Notes under the pieces: generated by a model
What the model was told of the DNA's origin: nothing
The model's input: only the letters and a program-made list of their open reading frames with translations
The model's database searches: none
Assembly: GCA_025201365.1 (NCBI GenBank)
Contig: JAIXMF010000010.1
Coordinates: forward strand, 124,001 to 188,000
Direction of reading: 5' to 3'
DNA: 64,000 nucleotides
Origin: Syncephalis plumigaleata
Lineage: Eukaryota; Zoopagomycota; Zoopagomycetes; Zoopagales; Piptocephalidaceae
Translations under genes and position numbers: made by a program
Shown here: one piece after another, positions 34,666 through 45,454 of the stretch
Numbering within the stretch: position 1 is the stretch's first letter
Layout: each line of letters starts with the position of its first letter

Positions 34666-35766
34666 TTAGATATGGCTGTGTCGTGCACCGAGATCACGTA
34701 GACGCTGATAGCTGGCATCATCAATGAAAAAGTCAAGCTGGAAGTCTTTAGTGCCGGGCACGACGGAATACTTGTCGAAATTCGTCACGCCTTGTTCGCG
34801 CAAGACAATTTCATCGATGCAGAAATTGCCGCTGAATGTACGGCTAGGCTTTGTGAGGATGGAGTAAGCGGAATCGGCCATAATCTCTGGAGTGCGACTG
34901 CCAGGATTATCCGCGGTGCCTTCAATCTGTGAGAGTGCCGCCGTCTGAATCATGGTAAGTGGCCAAAGAGCATTAACCGCGATTCCTTTGGGACGGAGTT
35001 CACCGGCCATACCCAGCACGCAGAGTGACATGTTGATCTTGGCCATGGTGTAGGCGACATTGGGTGCGTACCACTTCTCCTTCATATCAAGCGGAGGTGA
35101 AATATTAAGGATATGTGGATTGCTGGAACGCTCCAAGTGTGGAATACAATACTGGATCAACCACATTAGCCGCACTAGGACTTACTACCATTTGCACGTA
35201 TCTCTTACCTTTGATACCATCCACGTACCACGGCCATTGATACTATGCATCAAATCGTATTTCTTGACGGTAGTCTCCAGCGTATCCGTCAAACTAATGG
35301 CCGATGCTAAAAGTGAGTAATAAAATAGGACAAAAGATCGCCGACATTTATTAGAGAACTCAATGTAAATGGAAACGATGCTACGTGTAGTCATTAAGCA
35401 GATACGTGATATTTACCATTATTGATTAGAATATCGATACCGCCGAATGTTTCTACGGTCTTCTCCACCGCCGCCTTGACTTGTTCCTCGCTGCGAATAT
35501 CGCATATCAGTGGCAGACTACGACCACCGGCTTGATTCACCTCTTCGGCAGCCGTGTAAATAGTACCAGGTAACTATAAGCAAGATAAACGTATAAACAA
35601 CTGATCAATTATACTGGAGCACGTAAGGAATTACCTTAGGATGTGGTTCGGCAGTCTTTGCCGCAATCGCTACATTGGCACCATCACGCGCCGCACGCAA
35701 CGCGATAGCTTTACCAATACCACGAGAGGCACCAGTGATAAACAAGGTTTTGCCGCGAAGTGACAT
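34666..35766 (-). CDS. HSDL2-like short-chain dehydrogenase/reductase
   Basis: An NAD(P)-dependent SDR of the HSDL2 group, 290 residues from exons 35635-35766, 35417-35573, 35209-35306 and 34666-35151. Motifs: nucleotide-binding TGASRGIGKAIALRAA, the AKTAEPHPKLPGTIYTAAEE block typical of HSDL2, FGGIDILINNASAIS, catalytic-region HILNISPPLDM with the Ser, the active-site YTMAK (Tyr and Lys), and KGIAVNALWPLTMIQTAA. The protein ends after the SDR fold (DFQLDFFIDD) and lacks the C-terminal SCP2 domain of animal HSDL2. In animals this family is peroxisomal or mitochondrial; here no clear C-terminal PTS1 is present (ends RHSHI). Substrate unknown. Clean frame and splicing. Confidence 0.92.
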
Positions 35767-37315
35767 ATTGCAAGAGTGTGATATAAAGAGTAAGTGAATG
35801 AGTGAGTGAGTGAATGAGATAAAGGATAAACAATACGTAAGCTTCGCTCTAACGAGAACAGCATCAATTGATGGAACGTTGACGTTGCCATTTATATTGT
35901 GTGTACTGTGTGCTGTACGTACACGTAACATAGGATCATCTCGGCTTAAACAACTACCGATGTTTAGCGGTAGCATTCCAATACTACGGGCATTACAGTT
36001 ACCGATACCTCCACTTGTTTAGAATAGGCATATCTATATTCTTGCTTGCAAACAGAAATGCCAGCAATATGGACAAGGTGACCAACCAAGTATTTATTTC
36101 TTCTTACCTATTCGGCCTTGTTAACATAGGCGAACTAGATGACAGAAAAGAAGGAGTATCCGCACATCTCTAGTATAGAGAGGCCCTAAACAATTTCATT
36201 AGAAGCAATGCGGTACAAACATACTCTATGCCATTCGATTACATATGACTAGACTGCTTTGGACTACTCGTTAGTAGCAAGTTAGTAGTTTGTAAATACA
36301 CGACAAATCCATGAGCTATAATAATAATACGTCGCATTCTTGTAATTCAATTAAAGGTGGAAAAGCCCTGTATACGATATCAGCATACGATCTAATAATA
36401 ATGATGATTCTACAGAATTACATATTCCATTAGAATATGCTTTTCATAACATGGATACAACACCTGACATGGTTGACATATCCGCCCTATCTCATCTGTC
36501 ATTATCGTATAATTTCATCTTACATACATACGTGTATGTATGTGTACTGACCACAACTATGAGCATTCTTGTGGAATAAAAGGGGGGCTATGTTTATTAA
36601 AAGGATAAATAACAGAGGACTGGCCTAATCTTCCATGCTGTACAGCGAGAATGAATGAATGAATGAAAGGGTAAGGCGTAAAGTTGTATTATTCGAGTTC
36701 ATCCTACTAAGCAAACTGGTTTATCCGAATAGAACATGAATGAATCGCATCAAAAAGTATAGTAGTGCAGTGCAAGTGACCATGCTGCCTTGCAGGTTTA
36801 CAAACATGGAGAACCTAGAAGCACACTCTGTATTTGTTGCTATCGAATGCATCGAAAATTCCAGATAGATTTGTAGCAACCCGTATTGTTATTGCTATTT
36901 TGTTGTTGCTGCACCTGCGCACATCTGTAACTTCCACACTCGTTCGTTCGTGTGCGTGTTACTTCTACGTAGAATTGCCATTTTTTCACTAATCCATTGC
37001 ACGAAACCTTTAAGGCGAACGATGGAATTCCATCACACACTACACGCACTTTGCCAACCAATAAGGCGAATAGTACGAGTGTAGCAGATAAGTAGTAGTG
37101 ACCCTTCCTTTCCTTCTCACTCTCACACATCCATCAGTGGTCGTATATTCCTCTGCAACACACACTATTTGTTCACGATATCGCCTCACCCCTCTATAGT
37201 AAAAGTGAACACACGCTCACATACTGACCTGTTATAAAAAGCACGGTTTTTACTGCTTCCTCCCTAGCCACACCTAATCTCGCCACTCTTGACTACTTTT
37301 TTCTTAAACTCCTCA
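35767..37315. other. Divergent intergenic region, SDR / calcipressin
   Basis: A 1.55-kb region with no recognised gene. It includes GAATGA-type short repeats near 36650-36665 and ACGTACGTGTATGT-type palindromic sequence near 36525. A TATAAAAAG box at 37231 lies 85 bp before the calcipressin start. Open frames (for example 36840-37130 minus) have no domain. Confidence 0.45.
37231..37240 (+). promoter_or_regulatory. TATA-like box of the calcipressin gene
   Basis: TTATAAAAAG 85 bp upstream of the chosen ATG and followed by CT-rich sequence, the common arrangement for fungal promoters. Confidence 0.45.
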
Positions 37316-38643
37316 ATGGCTACTTTATTGAATGTGTCTTCTCGTACGGCAAATCCCGTCCAAGCTGGTGGCTTTACAGTTAGCAACACATTATTGATTA
37401 CTCAGTTGACGCCAGAGTGCTTTACGGGACATGCACTAGAAAATCTACGAATTAAACTGGAATCTCTAGCGAGTGGTGCCACCACTAACATCACTACCAC
37501 TACCATGGGTAGTAGCAGTCGTCAAGGCTCTGCTAAACCTGCCTGTATCCATAAGTTCATTCCACTTCCTTCGTTTGCTCGTGTCATGGTGGTGATGCGA
37601 CGGGAAACAGATGCCTTGCGTATCAAACTAGCCTTTGACCGAGCAAATTGGTCTGGCCAAGAAATTCGTGTCTACTTTGGCGAGGTAAGTAAGCGCGCGA
37701 TAATACTTGCTGTAACGGTACCAGTAATAAACCGTCGTGTTGCGAGGGAAAACAAGGGGATACGAGTGTGTCTAGCGCCACGTGCTCTTGAATAGTGCGA
37801 TGCATGCTATAGTCCAAATCTATAGCGGTATCATAATGAACCCCACCTAGCACAGTCACGTTCTTTCGCATATATAAATATGCCATTGTTGCGCACACGT
37901 GGCTAACCATCATGTTTTTGGATGTTTGATTGATTTAGCATACGTCGTTGGAAGAAAAGAAGAACACCCTACTCGGTGTACCTGATAATGATAGACTCTG
38001 GCTTATCTCACCGCCTGGCTCACCACCAGTGGATTGGGAGAGTACTCGCGAGGATCCGCCCAATCTACGCACACACGCTGATGACCTATTTGCTGCGTTG
38101 AACCGAGTTGTCGAGCAACAAACGCGTCAACGGGAAATGCAAGCGACAGCCTCGTTATCCTTGCCATCGCCCATTGAAGCACCTACCACCATTCAGTTGT
38201 TCGACAATAGTGACAAGAAGAATGCCGGTCATCATCTTGGTGGTAATGTACAAACCCTACTGCCATCGAGTAAGGTTCGACTATCGTGCCAAGAGGTCAC
38301 ACTACCCGCCATTGCCGTACAGAACTGGGATGATCCTAACGGTGATGATGATGATGATATGTCGGCGGTAACTGGCTCGTGTACACTCGCCGTGCCAGAT
38401 CTACGTGCCTCTATTGCTCCTAACTGTCATGCTACTGCAGTACCGATGAAATTGACGACAAATAATACTAGTGATTTATCTGGCATGAACAACAATAAGC
38501 CATCATCGGTCATCCCACCGACAAGCATTACATTTACATTTATGACAGAGAACGAACAAGCTGCTTCGGATCTACCATCACCCGCTGTAACTGATCATGC
38601 ATCCGTTCCATTTCGTACAAGTATACCACCACCACCATTGTAG
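37316..38643 (+). CDS. RCN1: Calcipressin (regulator of calcineurin)
   Basis: A calcineurin regulator of the RCAN/Rcn1 family, 357 residues from exons 37316-37684 and 37939-38643. The N-terminal RRM-like part starts SNTLLITQLTPECF; the middle has ARVMVVMRRETDALRIKLAFDRANWSGQEIRVYFGE; then comes the signature LISPPGSPPVDWE (the SP repeat, whose serines are phosphorylated by GSK3/MAPK-type kinases in relatives). The C-terminal half is longer than in animal RCANs and is low-complexity. It contains LPAIAVQ at 38302-38322, which fits the PxIxIT-like calcineurin docking consensus. The single intron (37685-37938, 254 bp) is the longest in any well-supported gene here. Start chosen at the first ATG of the frame. 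Confidence 0.92.
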
Positions 38644-39109
38644 TGGAAAGGATACACCGCCACTCTATAGCTGGCTTAAACGGTAACTCGCGGAACATGT
38701 TATTATTTCTAGATTTGCATTTATATCCATCCACTGTTGCTACTTTTCACTTGTGTTCTACCATTTATTATTATTATTATTATTAACACTTTCCTATTTC
38801 TCTACATACATACATATATACATACTTGGTCCTACTTTCTTTACTCTACTCTACTCTATTCTATAACTGGTATAGCCTTGTATTATCAAATGTTTAGATA
38901 TCAAGATAGTCATGGCTCTACAATGCTAGTAGTAATAGCAGTAATAGTAGCAGTAATCGTAGTTAGATGTTCAAAATTAATAGTCAAAATAAACCGCTCA
39001 GTATTTTAGATATTCATTGCAACTCCTTGCTACTAGGATGACCCCATCCTACAGTGGTTTATTACTACTACGTGTTGTATCGATAGATGCTGCCTGTATG
39101 CTCTTTATT
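38644..39109. other. Spacer downstream of calcipressin
   Basis: Contains a TTA trinucleotide run (38765-38785), TACA/TATA repeats near 38803-38825 and a TAGTAA-rich block near 38925-38960. Nothing gene-like is seen. Confidence 0.45.
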
Positions 39110-39437
39110 TTTTTCTATTTTTCGTCAATCGCCTCTTGTAATTTACGAGCGATATCTATTCCCAAAGGAGTAAATCTAATAGGGCGTTGGATGCGATTTT
39201 GCCGACTGCTGTTCCATAACTAGCAAAAGGCAATAAGTTCAATACCAATGTAGATTTGGTTTATGATGACACACTCAAGAGCTGACCTATCCTTCGTAGT
39301 TGATGCATAGGAAATGCTGATCAGCGTAATAATATAGACTACAGACGGTATCTGAGACCAATCTACAAATTTTATTTGAAGAATATCACTGTAGTAACAC
39401 CTCGCGAACGAGCGACATTACCAGCAACAATACCAGT
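39110..39437 (-). pseudogene. Decayed or incomplete unrecognised ORF
   Basis: On the minus strand a frame without an ATG runs from about 39437 down to 39110, interrupted by one TAG near 39217. It reads DILQIKFVDWSQIP, VVYIITLISISYAS, ECVIINQIYIGIELIAF, then after the stop RIQRPIRFTPLGIDIARKLQ and a terminal stop. The mixture of a hydrophobic segment and a basic, ordinary-looking C-terminus differs from the surrounding noncoding composition. It may be the 3' end of a lost or unusually spliced membrane-protein gene. No family recognised. Confidence 0.25.
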
Positions 39438-39646
39438 ATCATTACCGTCACAACTATTACCGCCACAACTATTACCGTATTTTATTGCAATTCAACTTGT
39501 TTTTATTTCTAAATAAAAAGATTAACATGTCATGTTTATTCAGCTTTTTCTTGGCATGATCCTCCCGTTCAGAGTTGGCTTACTTCCTTGGTTGTTACAA
39601 CAGTCATTAGTCAGTACTGTGGAGACTATAGCCCTAGTCACACAAG

Positions 39647-40443
39647 TTAGATGATTTCTACTTTGTGATTGTCCTGATTGACACTGTCAATGTGAACGAG
39701 AATGCAGGTAGAACAAAAGATCCTGCAGAATAGGGCGAGGAGCATTGCTTGTGTACCATCATGAGCCATACGTTCCCAGATACTAAACGGTGACAGTACG
39801 TATTGCTTATAGGCAGCATGGCAGAATATACCGGAAAAGAGCATGTCGAGCGGAATGTTGACGCTCGCCCAATACCATACCATCAACTGTGGATATTACA
39901 CCGAGCAGTAGAGTGTTGTTTCTACGGTGAAATAGCCGTAGCATATCGTTAGGAAAGGATAGGCGATTTGCGGTAGTATTAGCGAGATGCCAATGTACAA
40001 GATCCATTCCACTTGGATAGGACAGAGTAGACTTTATGAAGCAGGATTGCACTATTACACAGCATTGAACATCCTATATCGGCCATTTCGGTGCTGAAAG
40101 CCATTTGACAATTAAGCCCGTCCACTAGCGGTGTCAGGAGAAATGTGGCCACCATTAGCGTGCCTGGAAGTGACGACAAAAAGGAGCACCACAGCGGTAG
40201 GTTATGAGGTTTTGACACAAGTGCTCGACATGCTACCAAAGCATTCCGAGCAAACAAGTAGACTAGCTGTACTTGCATCCCTGTTAGTCTTTTACGTTGC
40301 TTGGACTGATCTCCTGATGCCATTATATAAAAGTCGTTGATGCTCAGTTCACCTAGTGGATGATGTAGAATGTCGCCTTCCTGCTCGGCCAATTTGATCC
40401 ATTCAGCATCTCGTGGATTATTGTAATCGATAATCGGCATCAT
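39647..40443 (-). pseudogene. Orphan polytopic membrane protein, broken paralogue
   Basis: A relative of the intact gene at 48354-49166. Both begin MP(V/I)I(N/D)YN with a glutamate-tryptophan pair a few residues on, share a soluble ASGDQ...R(R/K)R(F/L)TG segment and the same run of hydrophobic helices, and end with a WYW...YKQY...WER-type block and HID-NQD. Here the frame changes near 40012 (after VLS, within a CC run) and an in-frame TAA lies at 39896-39898, where relatives have CAT or CAA. One missing base plus one stop suggest a pseudogene, though sequencing error could account for the first. The full-length product would be about 265 residues with six or seven membrane segments. Function unknown. 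Confidence 0.75.
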
Positions 40444-40720
40444 CGCTATTACTATGATGTATGTATGTATGTATATATTGTCAACGCACCGAACATTCCA
40501 TCATCATTCAATTCTTTGGTAATACATTAATGAATGAAATGGTCATTTATTGGCAGTTGTAATAATACGCTGTCATTATCTTGACATGGATTGAATCGTT
40601 AACCTCGTAGCTTTATTCCAATCATGAAAGCATCAACCATTAATAAAACTTGTATAAACCTGATATCAAATAGATTGCTATGACGTCTTACGGAATACTG
40701 AGTAAATCTATTCCAGTTGA
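40444..40720. other. Spacer with GTAT microsatellite
   Basis: Holds a GTAT/ATGT tandem run at 40456-40474 and otherwise nothing recognisable. Confidence 0.5.
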
Positions 40721-41897
40721 TTATAGTAGTTGTGGTCGAGATTGTTGTGCTTGTTGTGCTTGTATTAACATACTCCTCAATGCAACCGCAAAGCTTGTAC
40801 AGTCTTTACCGCATATCGATAGGGTAGTCATTCGAAGCACTGAAATATAGACCTTTACAGCATTTTCCAACTTCCTCCCCGTTAATCTTCGAAAAGCTGC
40901 AGGACCAACCCTTCGTTCTATATCCTGTTCTATTCTCATACGTTCATCGGAAGAGAGATTTAGTGGATTCTCCGCAATCTCTAGGTCAACCTTGTCTGAA
41001 ATATAATCATCAAGTGCCTGATAATAACCCCTACAGGCATAAGGACTTGGTGATTGAGGACTACTCGTTACAGGCGGGGTATTGATATACAGCTGTTTTA
41101 TAGGCGGTCGTGGTCTTCTCCACACATCAAACTCGGATATCGTTACCTTCAATTGACCTGTAGCTTGTCGCTGAACCCTAACCTCTACATTTATACGTTA
41201 GATAGATGTGGCATAACCTGATAATACTTACTGCCTAAGTCTAGTTTTATATTCGTAACGCCGGCATTAAAAAGGTAAATGAAGCCTATGAACTAGTTAG
41301 TACATGTACTGAATACCACAGATAAACTGCTTACCTTTAAGCAATTGTGGTATGATTTGATTGAGAATAACCAGCTTATCTAAATAGTTTTTATGCTGCA
41401 CGAATTGCTCCAAGTACAGACCACTAATATTGCGGTAGATAAAACAGTTTCCTGCAGGTTGAGCTGGTCCTTCGGGAACTGGTATAAATTTTAGTGGATT
41501 CTTGACGTAATTGCTATAGTCTTTATTGACCACTCTATTTCGTGCGGCCACAAGTGCCTTTTATACAAGGGTAAGTAGAAGAAGTGTAAATGATGTCCAT
41601 TATACTTACATCAAATATTGCTTTCTCACTATTACTAGTCGTGCACGTCATATACGCAGGCTCTTGACCATACGTAAGTTGAGCAGTACTAAAAGTCCTG
41701 CCTACTCCTCCACCAATCCATTCCAGATCTGATATGCCTTCCTCGACAGCTACTCGCTCTATGTGGCTACTAGCGTACAAGTTTGAATCGGGGTTTCCAG
41801 CGATATTGCCATCAATTGCTTGTGCTTGGGTGGCACATGATATCAGCATCAATACCGCGGTTATCGTCAATGTCGTCTGATGAAGTAGTGAACGCAT
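40721..41897 (-). CDS. Secreted pseudokinase related to the DFD kinases
   Basis: A 342-residue protein from exons 41610-41897, 41335-41557, 41232-41285 and 40721-41184. It has a signal peptide (TITAVLMLISCATQAQA). The body matches the two secreted kinases in layout: DLEWIGGGVGRTF where a kinase has FVDWIGNSG, AYMTCTTSN at the ATP-lysine strand, IIPQLLKGFIYLFNAGVTNIKLDLG at the catalytic loop, and VTISEFDVWRRP at the DFD position. Lysine is replaced at the ATP strand, the catalytic HxD is lost (TN in its place), and the metal Asp is Glu. Catalysis is not expected. The 54-bp catalytic-loop exon equals that of the gene at 32695-34025, supporting common descent. The C-terminal half has no clear kinase C-lobe. 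No frame breaks, so it is probably still under selection. Confidence 0.75.
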
Positions 41898-42708
41898 GTT
41901 ACTCGTAATATCTAGTAAAATCCAAAGATAGGGTAGACAAGCGTGTATATGTGTGGATAGCGAGAGAGATAAGAGAAAAGGAAAGTAACAATATTGCCGT
42001 CTCTATTTATGTCGTAAACGGCTCAGATATGCCATTCTAATGAATAGAACAATGCTTCGACTGTGAACTGAGTATTGCAGAACAAAACAATATCAACTCC
42101 ACATGTAGGATTGCCATTAACAGGATGGCATCCACCAGTTGCATTCTGTTTTTATTTTATCTTGGTAATTCGAATGTCACTCTATTTCATCCTACTTTGG
42201 ATAAATGAATGCTTCAATTGTAAGTTGCATGCTAAGGAAAAGCAAAAGCATTGCACGACATCACTTGCCATTATTAGCATACTCATTACTAACAGCCCAT
42301 GTCAATCTATACTCATACATATGATGTTCAATACAATGACAATAGCAAGTGTACGTGTCATCATTGATAGAGTATTTTGGAATGATGACGATATGTAGAT
42401 TCAGATAATTGATAGACAATGCGGTTACACGCCATGACAGACATTCACCATTCATCTAATTGGTATTTGCTTACTCAATGCACTATCAATAAGCAGCAGA
42501 TTGCCAATGCAGCTATACCAATATCCGCCATCATCATCATCTCGGCTATAAATCAAGCACTTTTTTACGCAATCGACTTGTCATCTTCATACTCGCTCTT
42601 CTACTCTACTCTAGCTACTACTACTATCACCACTCATATATGCCACTGCCTTATATTCTCGTTCTAGTCAACTTAACTGTCTATACATTCCAATAAACTA
42701 ATACCAAC
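41898..42708. other. Intergenic region
   Basis: An 810-bp spacer between divergent genes. Frames at 42075-42398 and 42419-42667 lack domains and look like chance. The last 60 bases (CT-rich, then CCAATAAACTAATACC) form the leader of the small secreted protein gene. Confidence 0.45.
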
Positions 42709-42942
42709 ATGAAGTTCTCTGCCGTTGTCGCTGTTGCTAGTCTGGTCGCCGTTGGAGCTAAGCCCAATAGGATGCGTCGTGCTGTTGTCGAACGTCGTTC
42801 ACCTCATCCCAGTCCCAGTCCCAGTCCCAGTCCCAGTCCCAGCTCTAGCTCTAGCGAAAATAGTCAAGCCGTTGCTCGCTCAACGACTGCCAATCAACGC
42901 TCAGGGAAATCAAACTGTACACGAAACATCCCATCCGAATGA
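42709..42942 (+). CDS. Small secreted Ser/Pro-rich protein
   Basis: A 77-residue frame beginning with a typical signal peptide (MKFSAVVAVASLVAVGAKP). A dibasic stretch (RMRRAVVERR) follows, which could be a Kex2-type processing region, and then a Pro-Ser dipeptide repeat encoded by CCCAGT hexamers (42808-42842) and a Ser run. After the repeat the other frame (through 42994) reads NAQGNQTVHETSHPNEQTNN, which looks at least as natural as the annotated end. A repeat-length change or a missed base may have moved the frame. A secreted peptide or cell-wall protein is possible; no family is recognised. Confidence 0.55.
   Translation: MKFSAVVAVASLVAVGAKPNRMRRAVVERRSPHPSPSPSPSPSPSSSSSENSQAVARSTTANQRSGKSNCTRNIPSE
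42808..42842 (+). repeat. CCCAGT hexamer tandem repeat
   Basis: About six units of CCCAGT coding for Pro-Ser inside the small secreted protein. Hexamer length keeps the frame when units are gained or lost. Confidence 0.8.
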
Positions 42943-43216
42943 ACAAACTAACAACGTTATTGCTAATGGTGGTAATTCTAATATTAGTAACTGAAGCCTG
43001 TGCTTAAGAAGATGCTAATGCCCATCAATGTTCATGTTACTCAAGTCGCTATTCAATTGTTCATTACGTAAATATCAACATGTATCTGATGCTGTTGTCC
43101 CCAATCAAACATCCTAGTTCATATTAAATAAATACATAGTAATTTCACCCTTTTAATTTCAATAACGCGCAGAAAAAACACGTTTCATTTCTTTACCACC
43201 ACTTCTTTTCTTCATA

Positions 43217-44702
43217 ATGACGACTATGGACGTGGATCTACCCAGCCAAACAGGCAAGGATCAAGAAATGAACATAGACAGTGTTGCGGAGGACCATAAG
43301 CAACACCTGCCCTGGTAAGCTGCTTTAATTACGGCGAACTACATACATTTATTCATACGGTTGGTGTATACAGGGTAGAGAAGTATCGACCGATAACCTT
43401 GGACGATCTTGTATCGCAACAAGAGATTGTATCGACGTGTAAGCATACGCAAGTAGCAGTAACATAGGGATATATACTAATAGTATTGCAGTACAGAACT
43501 TCATAAAACAGGGTCGTCTACCTCATTTGTTGTTCTACGGTCCACCTGGTACGGGTAAAACATCGACCATACTGGCGTGTGCTCGTCAGCTGTATGAGAG
43601 TGAATTCTCATCGATGGTACTTGAGGTAGGCGGTGGTAACGAGCTGATAGATGGTTGATGTCGTAATACTGATATTGCTGTCTTGTATCGAAGCTGAATG
43701 CATCAGATGAACGCGGTATTGATGTGATTCGCAATCAGATTATCAGTTTTGCTAGCACACGTCGTACATCCGTGTAAGTACATGAAGATGAGCAATGCCA
43801 TTACAATAACTCATAGTAACGACAATATACAGCGTTGGATTCAAACTGATTGTACTCGATGAAGCCGATGCCATGACTCAGGCAGCACAATCAGCATTAC
43901 GACGTGGTAAGTGGAGGAATACCACGATGGAATTGATGATGATATTGGCTGATAATAGTGTTGCATGATAGTCATCGAGAAATACACGACTAATGTTCGC
44001 TTCTGCATCATTTGCAATTACGTTAGCAAGATTATCCCGGCATTACAGTCTCGGTGTACGCGATTTCGATTTGCACCTCTTCAGATTGATCAAATCACGT
44101 CTCGTTTGGATATGATCGTTAATAAAGAAGGGTAAGCATACTATTGTTGTTGTTGTTATGATTAAGATAGAGTAACATAAAAATGACAGGATCAATATTA
44201 CAGACACGGGAAAGCAAGCATTGCTACGTGTATCACATGGTGACATGCGTCGTGTACTGAATATACTTCAGGCGTGCTATGCAGCATTCGATGCTATTGA
44301 TGATACGGTGATCTATCAATGTACTGGCCAGCCACTTCCCGCTGATATTGAATACATCCTGCACTCATTGTTGAATGACGAGTTCTCCACCGCCCATTCA
44401 AGTAAGCATTACCGTATAGCTAATGAATAGTACAGGCTCATTTATTTGTTATACGAATAGAGATCAATCAGATACGCATCGACAAAGGACTAGCATTGAC
44501 AGACATTATTACGGAGATACACGAGTACCTAGGCAACACGGAACTGCCAAAGGAGACGCGTATTTATTTGCTAGATCATCTAGCTGAGGTTGAGCATCGA
44601 TTAAGCAGTGGTGCCAATGAATCTATCCAGCTAAGCACAATGCTAGGTCATTTCAAGATAGCCATGGAAATTGCAGCAACCAATGTGTCTAATACATGTT
44701 AA
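43217..44702 (+). CDS. RFC5: Replication factor C subunit (RFC5 / yeast Rfc3)
   Basis: A small subunit of the RFC clamp loader, which loads PCNA at primer ends. Eight or so exons with short introns. Family motifs: [20 protein letters not shown] (RFC box II), [21 protein letters not shown] (Walker A), [39 protein letters not shown] (Walker B plus the Ala-Leu-Arg-Arg motif), [25 protein letters not shown] (sensor 1 and SRC motif), [13 protein letters not shown] (sensor 2) and [13 protein letters not shown]. The match to human RFC5 is close over the whole length, and an intact Walker A is expected for this subunit. The C-terminal collar domain follows to the stop. Confidence 0.95.
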
Positions 44703-44823
44703 ATTATGAATAAACGTAAAAGCAATCTAATAAGTGTCATTAATGCGTAGATTTGAGATGATCACACTACTTGTTCATCTTTTCCTATTATTTTTATTAT
44801 CACTACTATTGCTATCACATACT

Positions 44824-45387
44824 ATGGCTAATAGTAATCTGCTTGTTGAAAAGCAAAAGGAAGTCGACAGTCTAGTGGGAGAACTGGACGCTATAACCCA
44901 ACTGTCCGAGTCATTTCTACGCGGATTGAACGATCCAACATTCACAAATATACGACCTGCTGTTCAAGTAAAAGGTAGGCTGTTCCTTGTAGTATAGCCA
45001 TAGACACTGTATACCAATTACTTTTGTATAATAGCGAAATTAGACACGCTTTGTAAGAAACTGACAGAACTACGCACTCATGCCAAAGAGTTGGGTCATG
45101 CACGTTTGGAGAAGCATAGTGTAATGGGCGAGACAAAAGATACTGCCGCCCCAGTAAACACGAGTAGTGGCAGTAAACAAACGGATGACAATGAAGATGT
45201 TAAGATTGGATTAGACCTACTCAATGACACCAATAATGATAGCAATAGTAGTAATAGTAATCAATCTACGCAACCATCGCCACAAACAATATTTGAACTA
45301 TCTCGTGGTAAATCAGCTAGTGTACAAACATTATTCAGTTGGAAGATGGCATTCAGACAGAATGCACATACAGCAGCAAATACGTAA
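44824..45387 (+). CDS. Small helical protein, unrecognised
   Basis: A 167-residue protein from exons 44824-44974 and 45035-45387. The first 90 residues are strongly helical and coiled-coil-like (LLVEKQKEVDSLVGELDAI, AKLDTLCKKLTELRTHAKEL); the rest is Asn/Ser/Gln-rich, ending with a short conserved-looking SVQTLFSWKMAF. The frame stays open upstream to an ATG at 44745, which would add a Leu-rich hydrophobic stretch, but that would leave only 42 bp after the RFC5 stop, so the second ATG is preferred. It may be a subunit of a coiled-coil complex (for example BLOC/BORC or Mediator type), but I cannot assign it. Confidence 0.65.
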
Positions 45388-45454
45388 TGGCTCTATGGTT
45401 GCATCTAATGGTAAACGCATGTAGGTTTATTCTTGGTACAAATAAGCAATGTCA

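Noticed and set aside
44745-44823. Upstream ATG giving the helical protein a Leu-rich signal sequence
   Set aside because: It lies only 42 bp after the RFC5 stop, and the stretch is pyrimidine-rich like the promoters of other genes; not excluded, but less likely.
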